From the NCBI RefSeq assembly GCF_003026815.1, contig NZ_PYOG01000001.1, positions 372,001-436,000 on the forward strand: a stretch of 64,000 bases of DNA. The letters run 5' to 3'. This stretch comes from Photobacterium damselae (GTDB lineage: Bacteria; Pseudomonadota; Gammaproteobacteria; Enterobacterales; Vibrionaceae). The translations under genes and the position numbers were made by a program. Shown here in pieces: positions 47,179-57,491 of the stretch (position 1 is the first letter of the stretch; each line of letters begins with the position of its first letter). The notes beneath the pieces were generated by a model. It had not been told where the DNA came from, did not search any database, and saw only the letters and a list, made by a program, of their open reading frames with translations.

Positions 47179-48492
47179 CTAGCTCAGTGTGCTACGAAGC
47201 ATATTCACACACATTTCATAGGGAACCGATTCTTTCATTCCTTGCTGTAAGAAACCATCTAACCGCGGTTTTAAACTAAAGGCTTGATCAATATTGGGAT
47301 CCGTTCCTGGTTTATAAGCCCCTATCGCAACCAGGTCTTGGTTCTTACGACAAATAGATAAGATCTGCCGTACCGCTTTTGCCATAATCATATGCTCTTC
47401 GGTCACAATGGCAGGCATTACACGGCTGACAGAGCGCTCTACATCGATTGCTGGGTAATGACCCGCATCAGCCATTTCACGAGACAAAACGATATGGCCG
47501 TCTAAGATTGCTCGCGAGGCATCTGCAATGGGATCTTGTAAATCATCACCTTCACTTAACACCGTAAAAAAGGCAGTAATAGACCCTTGGTTTTCATCAC
47601 CATTACCGGCTCGCTCAACCAAGGCAGGGAGTTTTGCAAACACTGAGGGTGGATAACCTTTAGTTGCCGGAGGCTCTCCAACAGAAAGGGCTATTTCACG
47701 CTGGGCTTGAGCAAATCGGGTAAGAGAATCCATTAACAAAAGAACATCCTGTCCTTGATCTCGAAAATATTCTGCTATCGTTAACGCTGTTTGACACCCT
47801 TTTAAACGCATTAGAGGCGAAGCATCGGCTGGCGCGGCCACAACGACTGAGCGCTGACGCCCTTCTTCACCTAAAATCTCATCAATAAATTCTTTTACTT
47901 CTCGGCCTCGCTCACCAATCAAGCCAACCACAACCACTTGTGCTGTGGTACCTCGGGTCATCATGCCAAGAGTGACCGACTTACCGACACCGGATCCAGC
48001 AAATAAGCCAATTCGCTGACCTTTACCTACAGTTAAGCAGCCGTTGATAGCTTTTAATCCAACGTCTAACGGTTCTTTTATCGGTTTTCGTTTTAATGGA
48101 TTGATTGCAGGAGCACTAAAAGAGGCACGGTGCTGGGTATAAATATCACCTAGACCATCAAGTGGATTACCAACGCCATCAATAACTCGACCAAGTAATT
48201 CAGGACCTACGGGTAAACCACTCTCTTGTAAAATAGGCGTTACTTTAGCGCTAGGCATCACACCAGTTAACTGCTCGCTGGGCATTAAAAACAGAGTATC
48301 ACCAGAAAATCCGATCACTTCAGCTTCTAATTCGCCGTTCACCGTTTCTACTTTACATAAACTACCAACAGGTGCACGACAACCAACCGCTTCAAGTGTT
48401 AACCCCACTACCCGAGTTAAACGTCCTGATGCAACGGGGCGACACGCCAAACCTTGGGTTGTAAACTTGGCAAGTTCTTGTGCAAGAGTCAT
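47179..48492 (-). CDS. fliI: Flagellum-specific ATPase FliI
   Basis: A 437-residue F1-type ATPase with Walker A AGSGVGKS at 165-172, LIGERGREV, and the Walker B region [15 protein letters not shown]. It powers export of flagellar proteins with FliH and FliJ. The start overlaps the fliH stop by four bases (ATGA). Confidence 0.96.
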   Translation of the reverse strand: MTLAQELAKFTTQGLACRPVASGRLTRVVGLTLEAVGCRAPVGSLCKVETVNGELEAEVIGFSGDTLFLMPSEQLTGVMPSAKVTPILQESGLPVGPELLGRVIDGVGNPLDGLGDIYTQHRASFSAPAINPLKRKPIKEPLDVGLKAINGCLTVGKGQRIGLFAGSGVGKSVTLGMMTRGTTAQVVVVGLIGERGREVKEFIDEILGEEGRQRSVVVAAPADASPLMRLKGCQTALTIAEYFRDQGQDVLLLMDSLTRFAQAQREIALSVGEPPATKGYPPSVFAKLPALVERAGNGDENQGSITAFFTVLSEGDDLQDPIADASRAILDGHIVLSREMADAGHYPAIDVERSVSRVMPAIVTEEHMIMAKAVRQILSICRKNQDLVAIGAYKPGTDPNIDQAFSLKPRLDGFLQQGMKESVPYEMCVNMLRSTLS

Positions 48493-49304
48493 TCTGCGAT
48501 ACTCTCTTGATCGAGGTTATTATTCCCAACAAACTGCTGTAGCAAATGACGAATGCGTTGTTCCATACGATAATCTACACTAGCATCACCCGCTCTAACT
48601 TGCACATCACCGCGTTGTAATGCTGGCTCTATGGTGAGTTTCCACTTACGTTCAGCAAGATTTTCACTACCATATGCCTCTAGAACTTGCTGGTGATCTT
48701 CTGGGTTAAGCGCAATATGTGTCTCTCGCTCAACCACAGGTAAGCTGGCGATAACATCATTAATGGTTTGCAGAATCACTTGAGAATTGGTTTGTACCTC
48801 TACCCGAATCAGCTCTCGAGTGAGTGATATTGCCAATTGCAAGACTTGAGCTCGGACTTCTTCGTTCATAACCGCAATAGGCGTAGCGAGATTATCCATC
48901 ACTAAAGCTAACGCATCCACTTGGGCCGCAATGTGCGTTTGCGCTTGCTCTAAACCCTGAGCGAGACCTTGTTCAACACCTTGCTGCTGACCTAACTGCT
49001 GCCCATCTTGCTGTCCTTGACTAAATCCTTCGTCATAACCTGCTTTTCGCCCCTCAGCAAATCCATCATCGTAAGCAGATTGATGGATTTCATCGAGATC
49101 TGCCGCCGTTAATGGTGGCGGCGAATCTTCCTCTGGCGCATGATGAGGCTCGGGTTCTGGTACTTGCCGCTGAAGCTCATAATTTAGTGCGTTGTCATGT
49201 TGATGTGGCAACTCATCGCTGTAATCGGGAAAACACCAACGTTCTAACACTTCAGCTTGGTCTGAATTTATGCGAACAAAGCCGCGACGACGATCATTAT
49301 CCAT
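48489..49304 (-). CDS. fliH: Flagellar assembly protein FliH
   Basis: A 271-residue protein. Its N-terminal region is proline- and acid-rich. From G81 to G117 there is a glycine at every fourth residue (ten in a row), framed by A77 and A121, the GxxxG helix repeat known for FliH. The C-terminal part resembles the ATP synthase delta/b subunits. It regulates FliI and brings it to FliN. Confidence 0.93.
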   Translation of the reverse strand: MDNDRRRGFVRINSDQAEVLERWCFPDYSDELPHQHDNALNYELQRQVPEPEPHHAPEEDSPPPLTAADLDEIHQSAYDDGFAEGRKAGYDEGFSQGQQDGQQLGQQQGVEQGLAQGLEQAQTHIAAQVDALALVMDNLATPIAVMNEEVRAQVLQLAISLTRELIRVEVQTNSQVILQTINDVIASLPVVERETHIALNPEDHQQVLEAYGSENLAERKWKLTIEPALQRGDVQVRAGDASVDYRMEQRIRHLLQQFVGNNNLDQESIAE

Positions 49305-49315
49305 GGGTTACCCTG

Positions 49316-50356
49316 TTATAAATATTCTTCGGAGCCGCCGCCATTTAGCATAATCTCCCCGGTATCAGCCAAACGACGAGCAATTGCTAGAATTTCTTTT
49401 TGTGACGCTTCTACATCGGATACACGAATTGGCCCCATAGCTTCAAGATCTTCACGCAGCATTTCACCAGCGCGTTTTGACATATTGGCAAAAATCTTAT
49501 CACGCAGTGGATCGTCTGCACCTTTCAGTGCACATTGCAGATGCTCTTGAGGTACATCACGCAGCAAAATCTGAATACTGCGATCATCCATTTCAATCAA
49601 ATTATCAAACACAAACATCAGGTCTTGAATCTGAACGGCAGTATCTTCGTCATGCTCACGAATTTGATCCATCAAGATACCTTCCATACTGTTATCGAGA
49701 TAGTTCATAATTTCAGCCGCCGCTTTCAAGCCGCCAATTTTCGCAGCTTGCGCACCAGACTGACCGGCAAACTGTTTCTCCATAATGTCATTAAGTTCGT
49801 GGAGCGCTGCAGGTTGAACTTCTTCTAAGTGGGCAATACGCATCATCAGATCCAACCGTACTCGTTCAGGAAACTGGGATAAGATTTCGGCAGATTGTTC
49901 TGGCTCAAGATACGATAAAACAATAGTTTGAATCTGAGGGTGTTCATTTTGAATAATGGTGGCCACTTGACGAGGATCCATCCATTTCAATGAATCAAGA
50001 CCACGGGAGCCACTGCCCATTAAGATTTGATCCACTAAGTTATTGGCTTTATCTTCACCGAGAGCGGCGACAAGAGCATTACGCACAAAGTCTTCACTAC
50101 CCATACCAATGCTGGTATATTTCTGAATATCTTCCAGAAAATGACGATGCACTGAATTCACTTTCTCTTGGTTTAAATCGGTTATACTCGCCATAGCACC
50201 ACCGACCCGTTGTACCTGTTTAGGTTCTAGATGGCGAATAATACTAGCAGCATCTTGCTCATTTAAACTCAACAATAAAATCGCTGCTTTTTCAGTACCA
50301 GAAAGCTGACTAATATCAAAGCCTTCAGCCGGAGGTGGCGTTACATCATTTGCCAT
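49316..50356 (-). CDS. fliG: Flagellar motor switch protein FliG
   Basis: A 346-residue protein with an N-terminal FliF-binding domain, a middle armadillo domain (EHPQIQTIVLSYL) and a C-terminal torque domain with charged residues (DDRSIQILLRDV, DDPLRDKIFANMSKRAGEML). It is the rotor ring that meets the stator. It overlaps the end of fliF by 11 bases. Confidence 0.96.
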   Translation of the reverse strand: MANDVTPPPAEGFDISQLSGTEKAAILLLSLNEQDAASIIRHLEPKQVQRVGGAMASITDLNQEKVNSVHRHFLEDIQKYTSIGMGSEDFVRNALVAALGEDKANNLVDQILMGSGSRGLDSLKWMDPRQVATIIQNEHPQIQTIVLSYLEPEQSAEILSQFPERVRLDLMMRIAHLEEVQPAALHELNDIMEKQFAGQSGAQAAKIGGLKAAAEIMNYLDNSMEGILMDQIREHDEDTAVQIQDLMFVFDNLIEMDDRSIQILLRDVPQEHLQCALKGADDPLRDKIFANMSKRAGEMLREDLEAMGPIRVSDVEASQKEILAIARRLADTGEIMLNGGGSEEYL

Positions 50357-52091
50357 TTTCGCTCATCCAATTTTTAATAACTTGTGCCGCTAAATCGGGC
50401 TCATTCGCTACCAATGCGCGAACAGCTTTTAATAGATCTTCATCTCGATGTAAGCTCGGTAATTCAAGCTGACTAGTGCTCAATTCTAACGAATCACCGG
50501 CATCTAAATCAGAACCAATTAAAGTGATACCATCCCCATGATGGTTCAACATTGGCACCCCATTTTCGTCTAGAGGGATCCCTTCTGCGGTTTGATTTGG
50601 ATAGAGCAACTTACGCATCGCTGGGCGAATTAACACAATGATCATCACAATAATCACCAGTGCAGCTGCAATCCAACGGATCCAAGAACTGAAGTTCGGG
50701 TTCTCCCAAATTGGTGGATTGGCTAATGCTAATTCTTCAGGTAACGCAAATGGCATCGATATCACTTCAAGGAGATCGCCACGAGCTTGTGAGAAACCAA
50801 CTCCGCCCATCAATAGACGTCGAATTTTTTCTAGCTCCGCATCGGATACAGGTACGCGAGTAACTTTTCCGGTCTTCGGATCGGTAATATTTTTATAATC
50901 CACGGCAACCGATACGGTTTGACGAGCAATGGTGCCAGTCTGAGAACGCTTATGACGAATGGTGGTATCAAGCTCATAATTACGAGTCTCTTCACGATGC
51001 ACTGAACCATCAGACAAACTTTTACCCGATTGCAAGTCTTTTACATCTTGAGGAATTGCACTATCTGCCGGCGGTTGATTACTTAATGCGCCAGGAATTC
51101 CGCCAACTCGATTACTGTTATTAAGATCTTCTAGAATGAACTCACTTCGTGTAGCCGGTTTCGATGGATCAAACTGCTTTTGCGTCTCTTCTAGCGAACT
51201 GAAATCCATAGAAACGTCCACTTGTGAAGTGTAATTTCCAAGCCCCAAAATCGGCATTAAGATCGCATCAATTTTCTCCCGTAGGGTTTGTTCCTGCTTG
51301 CGCTCTAATTCATACTCTTTACGTTTCGCGGTTGCACTAGGATCTTCGGTACCCGAACTTAACAAACGGCCATGTTGATCGGTCACTGTTACGCGAGTGG
51401 GTTTTAATCCTGGTACCGCAGAAGCGACCATATCGACAATAGAGTCCACTTCTTGCTGACCTAATGTTGCTCCTGAAGATAAGGTTAAAAAGACGGTGGC
51501 AGAAGCATCTTGATTATTACGAACAAACACACTTTGCTTTGGCAGCGCTAACAAAACCTGAGCTTTGCGCACTTGCTTTATTTGTTCAATTGCACGAGCT
51601 AATTGTCGTTCTCGGCTGAGCTTTAACCGCTCTTGCTCTAGCCGCTGAGAAACACCAAAGCCCATGTTTTTTAATAAGATATCATCACCTTGAGCTTCTG
51701 GTGCACTCCAACCATCGCGGGCAAGTGTTAACTTAATGGCACTGTATTGATCTGCGGGGACTCGAATGGTATTACCGTCTAATTGATACTCTATTTTTTT
51801 CTGATCTAATGCATCTAAGACGGTGATAAGCTCTGATGTTTCATAGTTGCCTAATGGCCGCATTTCAGGCTCTTTGATCCACATCATCACCATAATGATA
51901 AGAGAAACACAGATCGCCACCGCAAGCACTAAGATCACCTGACGAAGCAGATCTAAGTTTCCTAAAATACTGTCGGATTTCGAGGCCTTTTTTTCCCCTA
52001 GATCCGTATCGGCTGTGTCATTAGATGAGATCAATGCTGCTTGTCCATTATTACCGGGAAGCAACTCTTGATTAGAAAGCGAGTCAGACAC
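50346..52091 (-). CDS. fliF: Flagellar MS-ring protein FliF
   Basis: A 581-residue protein starting at GTG 52091 with AGGA upstream. Two membrane spans (about 52-72 and 470-490) surround the periplasmic ring-building domains, and the C-terminal tail binds FliG. It makes the MS ring, the base of assembly. It follows fliE after 38 bases. Confidence 0.95.
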   Translation of the reverse strand: MSDSLSNQELLPGNNGQAALISSNDTADTDLGEKKASKSDSILGNLDLLRQVILVLAVAICVSLIIMVMMWIKEPEMRPLGNYETSELITVLDALDQKKIEYQLDGNTIRVPADQYSAIKLTLARDGWSAPEAQGDDILLKNMGFGVSQRLEQERLKLSRERQLARAIEQIKQVRKAQVLLALPKQSVFVRNNQDASATVFLTLSSGATLGQQEVDSIVDMVASAVPGLKPTRVTVTDQHGRLLSSGTEDPSATAKRKEYELERKQEQTLREKIDAILMPILGLGNYTSQVDVSMDFSSLEETQKQFDPSKPATRSEFILEDLNNSNRVGGIPGALSNQPPADSAIPQDVKDLQSGKSLSDGSVHREETRNYELDTTIRHKRSQTGTIARQTVSVAVDYKNITDPKTGKVTRVPVSDAELEKIRRLLMGGVGFSQARGDLLEVISMPFALPEELALANPPIWENPNFSSWIRWIAAALVIIVMIIVLIRPAMRKLLYPNQTAEGIPLDENGVPMLNHHGDGITLIGSDLDAGDSLELSTSQLELPSLHRDEDLLKAVRALVANEPDLAAQVIKNWMSENGK

Positions 52092-52129
52092 GAAATACCA
52101 TTCCTATCGTTTATAGCTAAATAGTGAGA

Positions 52130-52441
52130 TTAAACAGGCATGTTCATCAGTTCTTTATAAGCTTCTACCATCTTATTTCGAACTTGAACGGTAGCTTCAA
52201 AGGCTACGCTGGATTTATTACGAGCAATCATGACATCCGATAAAGAAACGCTGCGGTCACCTTGATCGAAACGTGTGGCAAGATCACTGGACTGCCCTTG
52301 CAGATTATTCACAGTCTTTAAGGCATCATTGAGTAAGTTGCCAAAGTTGGCACTCACTTGCTGTCCTGTTGCAGGTTTTACCGTATTTTGAGCTTCCAAC
52401 CCCATGGCTTGCATTTCAGCTTGTAGTCCATTGATATTCAT
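52130..52441 (-). CDS. fliE: Flagellar hook-basal body protein FliE
   Basis: A 103-residue protein with the family's C-terminal pattern (SDVMIARNKSSVAFEATVQVRNKMVEAYKELMNMPV region). It joins the MS ring to the rod. It is the first gene of the fliE to fliJ operon, 54 bases after a sigma54-type promoter. Confidence 0.95.
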   Translation of the reverse strand: MNINGLQAEMQAMGLEAQNTVKPATGQQVSANFGNLLNDALKTVNNLQGQSSDLATRFDQGDRSVSLSDVMIARNKSSVAFEATVQVRNKMVEAYKELMNMPV

Positions 52442-52494
52442 CGTATGTCTCGTAATGTCATTTTTATGTCGGATTTTATGATCGGCGTTCTACT

Positions 52495-52510
52495 TGCAAA
52501 CATAGCGCCA
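52495..52510 (-). promoter_or_regulatory. Sigma54-type promoter upstream of fliE
   Basis: TGGCGCTATGTTTGCA on the minus strand, against the consensus TGGCAC-N5-TTGC; correct GG-N10-GC spacing. It lies between flrC and fliE, in the place expected for the FlrC-dependent fliE operon promoter. Confidence 0.75.
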
Positions 52511-52548
52511 GATTTCTGCCTTAGTCCTTGCTGCAGCACGTTTTTTTC

Positions 52549-54009
52549 CTAAACTGGGATCTCGATGCCAGCACTGCGCATCTTCGCCAGTTTGTAACGA
52601 AGTGTACGCGGGCTAATCCCTAACCGTTCTGCTACATCTTTACGCTTACCATCGCAAGCCATCAAGGTGTCGAAAATAATAGAGAACTCTTGCTCTCTCA
52701 ATTCATTCCCTAAACCATCGGCACAACTCACGATCATTTTCTTGCTATTATCTTCTGGTTTCTTAGTGTCTTCAGGCTCGGGTTCAACACTTTTTGCTGC
52801 TTGATCTGATGCCAACTCGCTCTCACTAAGTTCAGATACTTGTTGCTGCTGACAAATCGCTTGCTGCAGACAATCCGCATCAAGCCAGTCAACCCCTTCA
52901 AGAAGAATATGATCATGGGTAATTTTCTCTTCACACAAGATCAAAGCACGTTGAATCACATTATCGAGTTCACGAACGTTACCAGGCCAGTTGTAGCAAC
53001 ACAGTTTTTTTAGCGCACATTCAGAAACATGGGGAACCGGTAAGCCCTGTTTTATGCAGTGGCGTTCGGCAAAAAATTGGGCTAATGGTGCGATATCACC
53101 TAGACGCTCAGCCAGTGGCGGCCAGGTAATTGGGAATACGTTCAATCGGTAATATAAGTCTTCTCGAAATTGACCTTGCTCTACATATTGGCGTAAATCT
53201 CGGTTACTGGTGGCAAGAACACGTACATTTAGTTTGATGCTCTTACGACTACCAAGGCGTTCAACTTCTCGCTCTTGCAGTACGCGCAGTAACTTCGCCT
53301 GTAAACTTAAATCCATCTCACTGATTTCATCGAGCAAAATGGTGCCACCTTGTGCTTGTTCAAATTTACCCGGACACGCTTGAATTGCCCCGGTAAAAGC
53401 ACCTTTTTCGTAACCAAACAGTGTGGCTTCAAGCATATTTTCAGGAATAGCAGCACAGTTAATCGCGACAAATGGACCATCGCAACGTAAAGAGTGTTCA
53501 TGAATATAACGCGACATCACCTCTTTACCAGAACCACTAGGGCCTAACACCATCACATTGGCATCAGTTTTTGCTACTTTTTCTGCTAAATTCAGTAAGC
53601 GTTTACTCTTTTCGTCAGCCACAATAGCTCGGCCTAAATCATTTTTGATTGGAGCATAACGGCCAACTAAATTAAGTAATACTTCAGGGGCAAATGGCTT
53701 AGACATATAATCGACAGCCCCTTCACGCATCGCGATAACCGCGTCTTCAATGTTGGCAAAAGCTGTCATCAAAATCACGGGGAGTTTTGGATAAGTAAGC
53801 TTGATGCTACGGAGTAAACTGAGGCCATTCATACCCGACATCTGAACATCAGAGACAACAATATCCACCGATTGCTCTTTTAGCATCAATAAAGCTTGTT
53901 CTGCGCTATTGGCTTCTAACCAGTTGTATCCAGCAAGCGCTAATGTATCAATCAGCGCTTCACGTAGGCCATCATCGTCTTCAACAACAAGCACACAAGT
54001 TTGATTCAT
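52549..54009 (-). CDS. flrC: Sigma54-dependent flagellar response regulator FlrC
   Basis: A 486-residue NtrC-type activator. The receiver domain has phospho-acceptor D54, the AAA+ domain has Walker A GPSGSGKE (156-163) and the sigma54-contact loop GAFTGA (203-208), and a Fis-type helix-turn-helix (RKDVAERLGISPRTLRYKL) is at the C-terminus. It activates class III flagellar genes after phosphorylation by FlrB. It starts 3 bases after flrB. Confidence 0.95.
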   Translation of the reverse strand: MNQTCVLVVEDDDGLREALIDTLALAGYNWLEANSAEQALLMLKEQSVDIVVSDVQMSGMNGLSLLRSIKLTYPKLPVILMTAFANIEDAVIAMREGAVDYMSKPFAPEVLLNLVGRYAPIKNDLGRAIVADEKSKRLLNLAEKVAKTDANVMVLGPSGSGKEVMSRYIHEHSLRCDGPFVAINCAAIPENMLEATLFGYEKGAFTGAIQACPGKFEQAQGGTILLDEISEMDLSLQAKLLRVLQEREVERLGSRKSIKLNVRVLATSNRDLRQYVEQGQFREDLYYRLNVFPITWPPLAERLGDIAPLAQFFAERHCIKQGLPVPHVSECALKKLCCYNWPGNVRELDNVIQRALILCEEKITHDHILLEGVDWLDADCLQQAICQQQQVSELSESELASDQAAKSVEPEPEDTKKPEDNSKKMIVSCADGLGNELREQEFSIIFDTLMACDGKRKDVAERLGISPRTLRYKLAKMRSAGIEIPV

Positions 54010-54012
54010 CCT

Positions 54013-55026
54013 TTACTCCGTATCTGTGTCAGCTAAAGGTAGCTGCAAAGTAAAACAAGCCCCTTGCTCAGGCTCTGAAACAATATTTAATTGTCCGTTA
54101 TGAGCGTGAACCACCATTTGTACTACCGCCAATCCAAGTCCGGTTCCCTGACTGCGGGTGGTAAAAAAGGGTTCGAGTATTTTGTGCTGCAACTCAGCTG
54201 GAATCCCAGGACCATTATCCGCCACAGAGATCAAAATATTACCCTGCTGTAATTGGCATTGAATGGCTATTTGAGCGCCATCCCCTGCATTTTGGATCGC
54301 ATTAATTACCAAGTTACTGATCGCACTGGCTAAGGCGTTTTCATTTCCCAATAAACAACAGGACTCATCGTCACAATCGATACTAAAATCAATTTGGTGA
54401 TGGATAACTGGCTGCTCAATCATGGCTTCAAGGCAATTGAGTAAACTCTCTAAAGAAAAGCGGGTAACGACTTTGTTATCTCCACCTTTAGCAAACAGCA
54501 ACATATCACTGACTTGTTTTTCAAGGTCGTGCAATCTATCCACTAACTTACCTTGAAAACGCTGTCGAGTTGCTGGAGCCAACTGTTCTGAACCTAAATG
54601 AGAGGCATAGAGCATAGCGCTCGACAAAGGGGTTCTCACTTGATGAGCTAACGAGGCCACCATCTTGCCAAGCGAAGACAAACGCTGAAGTTCGCTTAAT
54701 CGCGACTGCAATAATCGCGTTTCGGTCATATCCGTAATAAAAATTAGCTGCCCTTCACTGGAAGCTGAGATAGCCAATTTTACTTTTCGACCATTGTGCA
54801 AAGAAACCTCATGACCATCATCATCTTGCGGGGCAAAAGCACGCTTAATGATATCAATCCAACGTTCACCAATTAATGGTTCATCCAATAGGCGATGAGC
54901 TTCTGGATTCGCATCGTGAATTCGGCCTGTTGCATCAAGTAGCAACACACCTGTTGGCATTACATCAAACACTTGCTGATAACGCGCTTGTTGTGACAAA
55001 GATAGGGAGGTCTTCAGTTCGTCCAT
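54013..55026 (-). CDS. flrB: Flagellar sensor histidine kinase FlrB
   Basis: A 337-residue protein from ATG 55026. The frame is open to 55095, but a sigma54-type promoter lies inside that extension, so the shorter start is right. It has a PAS domain (about 15-100), the phospho-histidine H128 in LAHQVRTPL, and the ATPase boxes NAIQNAGDGA and DNGPGIP. No membrane spans, so a cytosolic kinase. It phosphorylates FlrC. Confidence 0.94.
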   Translation of the reverse strand: MDELKTSLSLSQQARYQQVFDVMPTGVLLLDATGRIHDANPEAHRLLDEPLIGERWIDIIKRAFAPQDDDGHEVSLHNGRKVKLAISASSEGQLIFITDMTETRLLQSRLSELQRLSSLGKMVASLAHQVRTPLSSAMLYASHLGSEQLAPATRQRFQGKLVDRLHDLEKQVSDMLLFAKGGDNKVVTRFSLESLLNCLEAMIEQPVIHHQIDFSIDCDDESCCLLGNENALASAISNLVINAIQNAGDGAQIAIQCQLQQGNILISVADNGPGIPAELQHKILEPFFTTRSQGTGLGLAVVQMVVHAHNGQLNIVSEPEQGACFTLQLPLADTDTE

Positions 55027-55058
55027 GAAAAATACAAATATTGACAAAAGTCTAATTA

Positions 55059-55074
55059 AGCAAAATACATGCCA
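55059..55074 (-). promoter_or_regulatory. Sigma54-type promoter upstream of flrBC
   Basis: TGGCATGTATTTTGCT on the minus strand, a near-perfect match to TGGCACG-N4-TTGCT with one mismatch. Transcription would begin near 55048, about 22 bases before the flrB ATG. FlrA is the expected activator. Confidence 0.85.
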
Positions 55075-55284
55075 GATAAAACATATATTTTTCAAAGCGT
55101 TGGAGATTACTTCAATGTCAGGATATTGTCAAATTTATGACAGAGATAAAAATACCGAGGTTAACAAGGCAAATAGACTTAGCGATATTCTAAAAAATAG
55201 AGAGCTATTGGACACAGGAAAACAGGAAATAGATAGATTGCAGACAGACGCTAACATAAGTAATGACTGGCGATTCATAGAGAT

Positions 55285-55325
55285 AAAAAAAAAAGACCTT
55301 GCTGTATTACTTACAACAAGGCCTT
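55285..55325 (-). terminator. Terminator of flrA
   Basis: 14-bp stem (55293-55306 with 55312-55325, including G-U pairs), 5-nt loop, then a run of eight or more Us on the minus strand. It separates flrA from flrBC. Confidence 0.88.
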
Positions 55326-55349
55326 TTTATAGATGTCTATGTTTAGAAA

Positions 55350-56795
55350 TTAACGAATATCGTCTTTGCTTAGACCATATTTACGCATTTTCTCAACCAG
55401 AGTTGTACGACGCATACCCAGCATATCGGCAGCACGTGCAACAACCCCATTTTGAGCTTCTAATGCTTGACGGATCATATCAATTTCCAGATCAGCCAAC
55501 ATCTCTTTTAAGTTTAAACCTTCAGGAGGTAGATCACTTAAAGAGTTCGCATCATCATTACTTTCAGCAAAGATATCGGCCAGAGCTTCTTGCTCCATCT
55601 GTTCTAATGTTACATGAGGTTCTGGATGGAACTCGGGTAAATCCGTATGACGGTAGCTCATAGGTAAATGATTTACATCCACCATTTCACCTGGGTAAAG
55701 GATGATGAGTCGCTCAACCAGATTGGCTAATTCGCGCACGTTACCTGGCCACTTATGCTCCATTAAAGAAGTAATAGCACGAGGTGTAAAGTGAACAACA
55801 TTTGCCCCTTCAGCTTCCATACGAGCAAGTAGCTCTTGCAACAATAGCGGAATATCTTCAATTCGCTCTCGTAGTGCTGGCATCTCAATTGGGAATACGT
55901 TCAGACGGTAATACAAATCTTCACGGAACTTACTGTTGGCGATCATCTCATCTAAATTACGGTGCGTTGCTGCAACAATGCGTACGTTTGCTTGAATGGT
56001 CTGGTTACCACCAACACGTTCAAAACAGCGCTCTTGCAGAACTCGAAGTAACTTAACTTGCATCGACATTGGCATATCACCAATCTCATCAAGGAACAGT
56101 GTCCCCCCTTCGGCTAATTCAAAACGACCTTTACGAGCTGCAATGGCTCCGGTAAATGCCCCTTTTTCATGATCGAAAAGTTCACTTTCTAAAAGGTCTG
56201 GGGGAATTGCGCCACAGTTAACAGGAACAAACGGACCTTTGCCACGAGAAGAGTGATAGTGAATATTACGAGCAACCACTTCTTTACCCGTACCTGATTC
56301 ACCTAAAATTAAGACACTGGCATCCGTTTTCGATACTTGTTCTGTTAAGTGACGAACTTGGCTGATCGCCGCACTTCGGCCCACCATACTACGGAACAAG
56401 GTATTTTTACGGCCAAGCTGAGGAACTTGAAATGCTTTTTTGCCCAAAAACTCTTGGCAATGACGGAAGGCATCCATCAACTGGCTGTAATTAAATGGCT
56501 GGGCTAGCTCACCAACAAAATTGGGTAAACCAGCAAGTTCGGAACGATGTTCAGGAAGTGCGATGATCGGGATGTGATTCTGCACTCGTAAGGCATCAAT
56601 AATACGAGTCAGTGCTTTATGTGACTGAAAATTACCTAATAAACAGGCACCCCAAGTATTATCCCATATTTGCTCATCAACTTGGTCAGATGATATGACG
56701 CAGTGCTGTTCACCAACGAAATCAAGGATCACACTGAGATCGCGGCGGTGCTGCAGATCGTCATCAATAACGAGAGTCTTTGCTATACCTTGCAT
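55350..56795 (-). CDS. flrA: Master flagellar regulator FlrA (sigma54-dependent)
   Basis: A 481-residue activator of the FleQ/FlrA type. The receiver-like domain (1-115) keeps D11/D12 but has G54-N55 where the phospho-aspartate would be, so it is probably not phosphorylated. The AAA+ domain has Walker A GESGTGKE (165-172) and GAFTGA (212-217), and a Fis-type helix-turn-helix lies at the C-terminus. It starts the flagellar cascade with sigma54 and turns on flrBC and class II genes. Confidence 0.95.
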   Translation of the reverse strand: MQGIAKTLVIDDDLQHRRDLSVILDFVGEQHCVISSDQVDEQIWDNTWGACLLGNFQSHKALTRIIDALRVQNHIPIIALPEHRSELAGLPNFVGELAQPFNYSQLMDAFRHCQEFLGKKAFQVPQLGRKNTLFRSMVGRSAAISQVRHLTEQVSKTDASVLILGESGTGKEVVARNIHYHSSRGKGPFVPVNCGAIPPDLLESELFDHEKGAFTGAIAARKGRFELAEGGTLFLDEIGDMPMSMQVKLLRVLQERCFERVGGNQTIQANVRIVAATHRNLDEMIANSKFREDLYYRLNVFPIEMPALRERIEDIPLLLQELLARMEAEGANVVHFTPRAITSLMEHKWPGNVRELANLVERLIILYPGEMVDVNHLPMSYRHTDLPEFHPEPHVTLEQMEQEALADIFAESNDDANSLSDLPPEGLNLKEMLADLEIDMIRQALEAQNGVVARAADMLGMRRTTLVEKMRKYGLSKDDIR

Positions 56796-57041
56796 AGGTC
56801 TATATGCCCTGCCTTTTTACAAATTTATGCATTTGTGGCAAATAGAAACCACAAGTAATGGTCACTATTGTAATAAATGTTCAAGATAAGGCAACAATGA
56901 AGGATGAAAACCTGTGATAACAATGCAAGGTATCAAGAAAAAAACACTGTAATTTTGGTAATTTACAACGCACTTCACACTATTTTCGAAAATAGCATCT
57001 AATATTTTAGGCACTATTCAGCAACAAATAATAATAAAGTA

Positions 57042-57072
57042 CCCAAGCTATCTATACATTATAGCTTGGGAA
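57042..57072 (-). terminator. Terminator of fliS
   Basis: Stem CCCAAGCTAT (57042-57051) / ATAGCTTGGG (57061-57070) with a 9-nt loop. On the minus strand TACTTTATTATTATT follows. It lies 15 bases after fliS and separates it from flrA. Confidence 0.65.
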
Positions 57073-57086
57073 CCCTATATCATCGA

Positions 57087-57482
57087 TTAGCTAGTCAAAT
57101 AATGGTATTCAGATGGGATCTGATCCCAAGCAGACTTAATTTCACGCAACATAGTGATCACTTCATCAATTGGCTCAGGCTGATTTTCAGCATTTGCCGT
57201 ACTCACTTGGCGAATCATATAGTCATAAAGCGAATCAAGATTATTGGCAACATCACCGCCATCTTCCATAGATAGACAGTCACGTAAACTCATAATAATA
57301 TCCAGTGCTTTTGAAAGGCGCTCGCACTTCATCGCAATATTACCTTGCTCCATCGCCGCTTTGCCTTGGATAAGACGCTCAATAGCTCCAGCATATAACA
57401 TCTGGATAATACGGTGAGGAGAGGCACTGGCTAACTGAGCATTAACCGATACTTTTTTATAAGCTTGAAGAGAACCACGCAT
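57087..57482 (-). CDS. fliS: Flagellin chaperone FliS
   Basis: A 131-residue helical protein with the FliS pattern (AYKKVSVNAQLASASPHRIIQMLYAGAIERL). It binds the C-terminal disordered end of flagellin and prevents early polymerisation. It lies 9 bases after flaI and ends the fliB-fliD-flaI-fliS unit. Confidence 0.94.
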   Translation of the reverse strand: MRGSLQAYKKVSVNAQLASASPHRIIQMLYAGAIERLIQGKAAMEQGNIAMKCERLSKALDIIMSLRDCLSMEDGGDVANNLDSLYDYMIRQVSTANAENQPEPIDEVITMLREIKSAWDQIPSEYHYLTS

Positions 57483-57491
57483 GGCTTATTC

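Larger units (their letters stand above)
55027..55349. other. Intergenic region between flrB and flrA
   Basis: 323 bases with the flrA terminator (55285-55325) and the flrBC sigma54 promoter (55059-55074). A plus-strand frame from ATG 55114 runs through it and on into the antisense of flrA; I do not consider it a gene. Confidence 0.6.

Noticed and set aside
55025..55663. 212-codon plus-strand ORF across the flrA-flrB gap
   Set aside because: More than half of it is the antisense of flrA, and it crosses a strong terminator. Only the first 60 codons lie in free space, and nothing supports translation.
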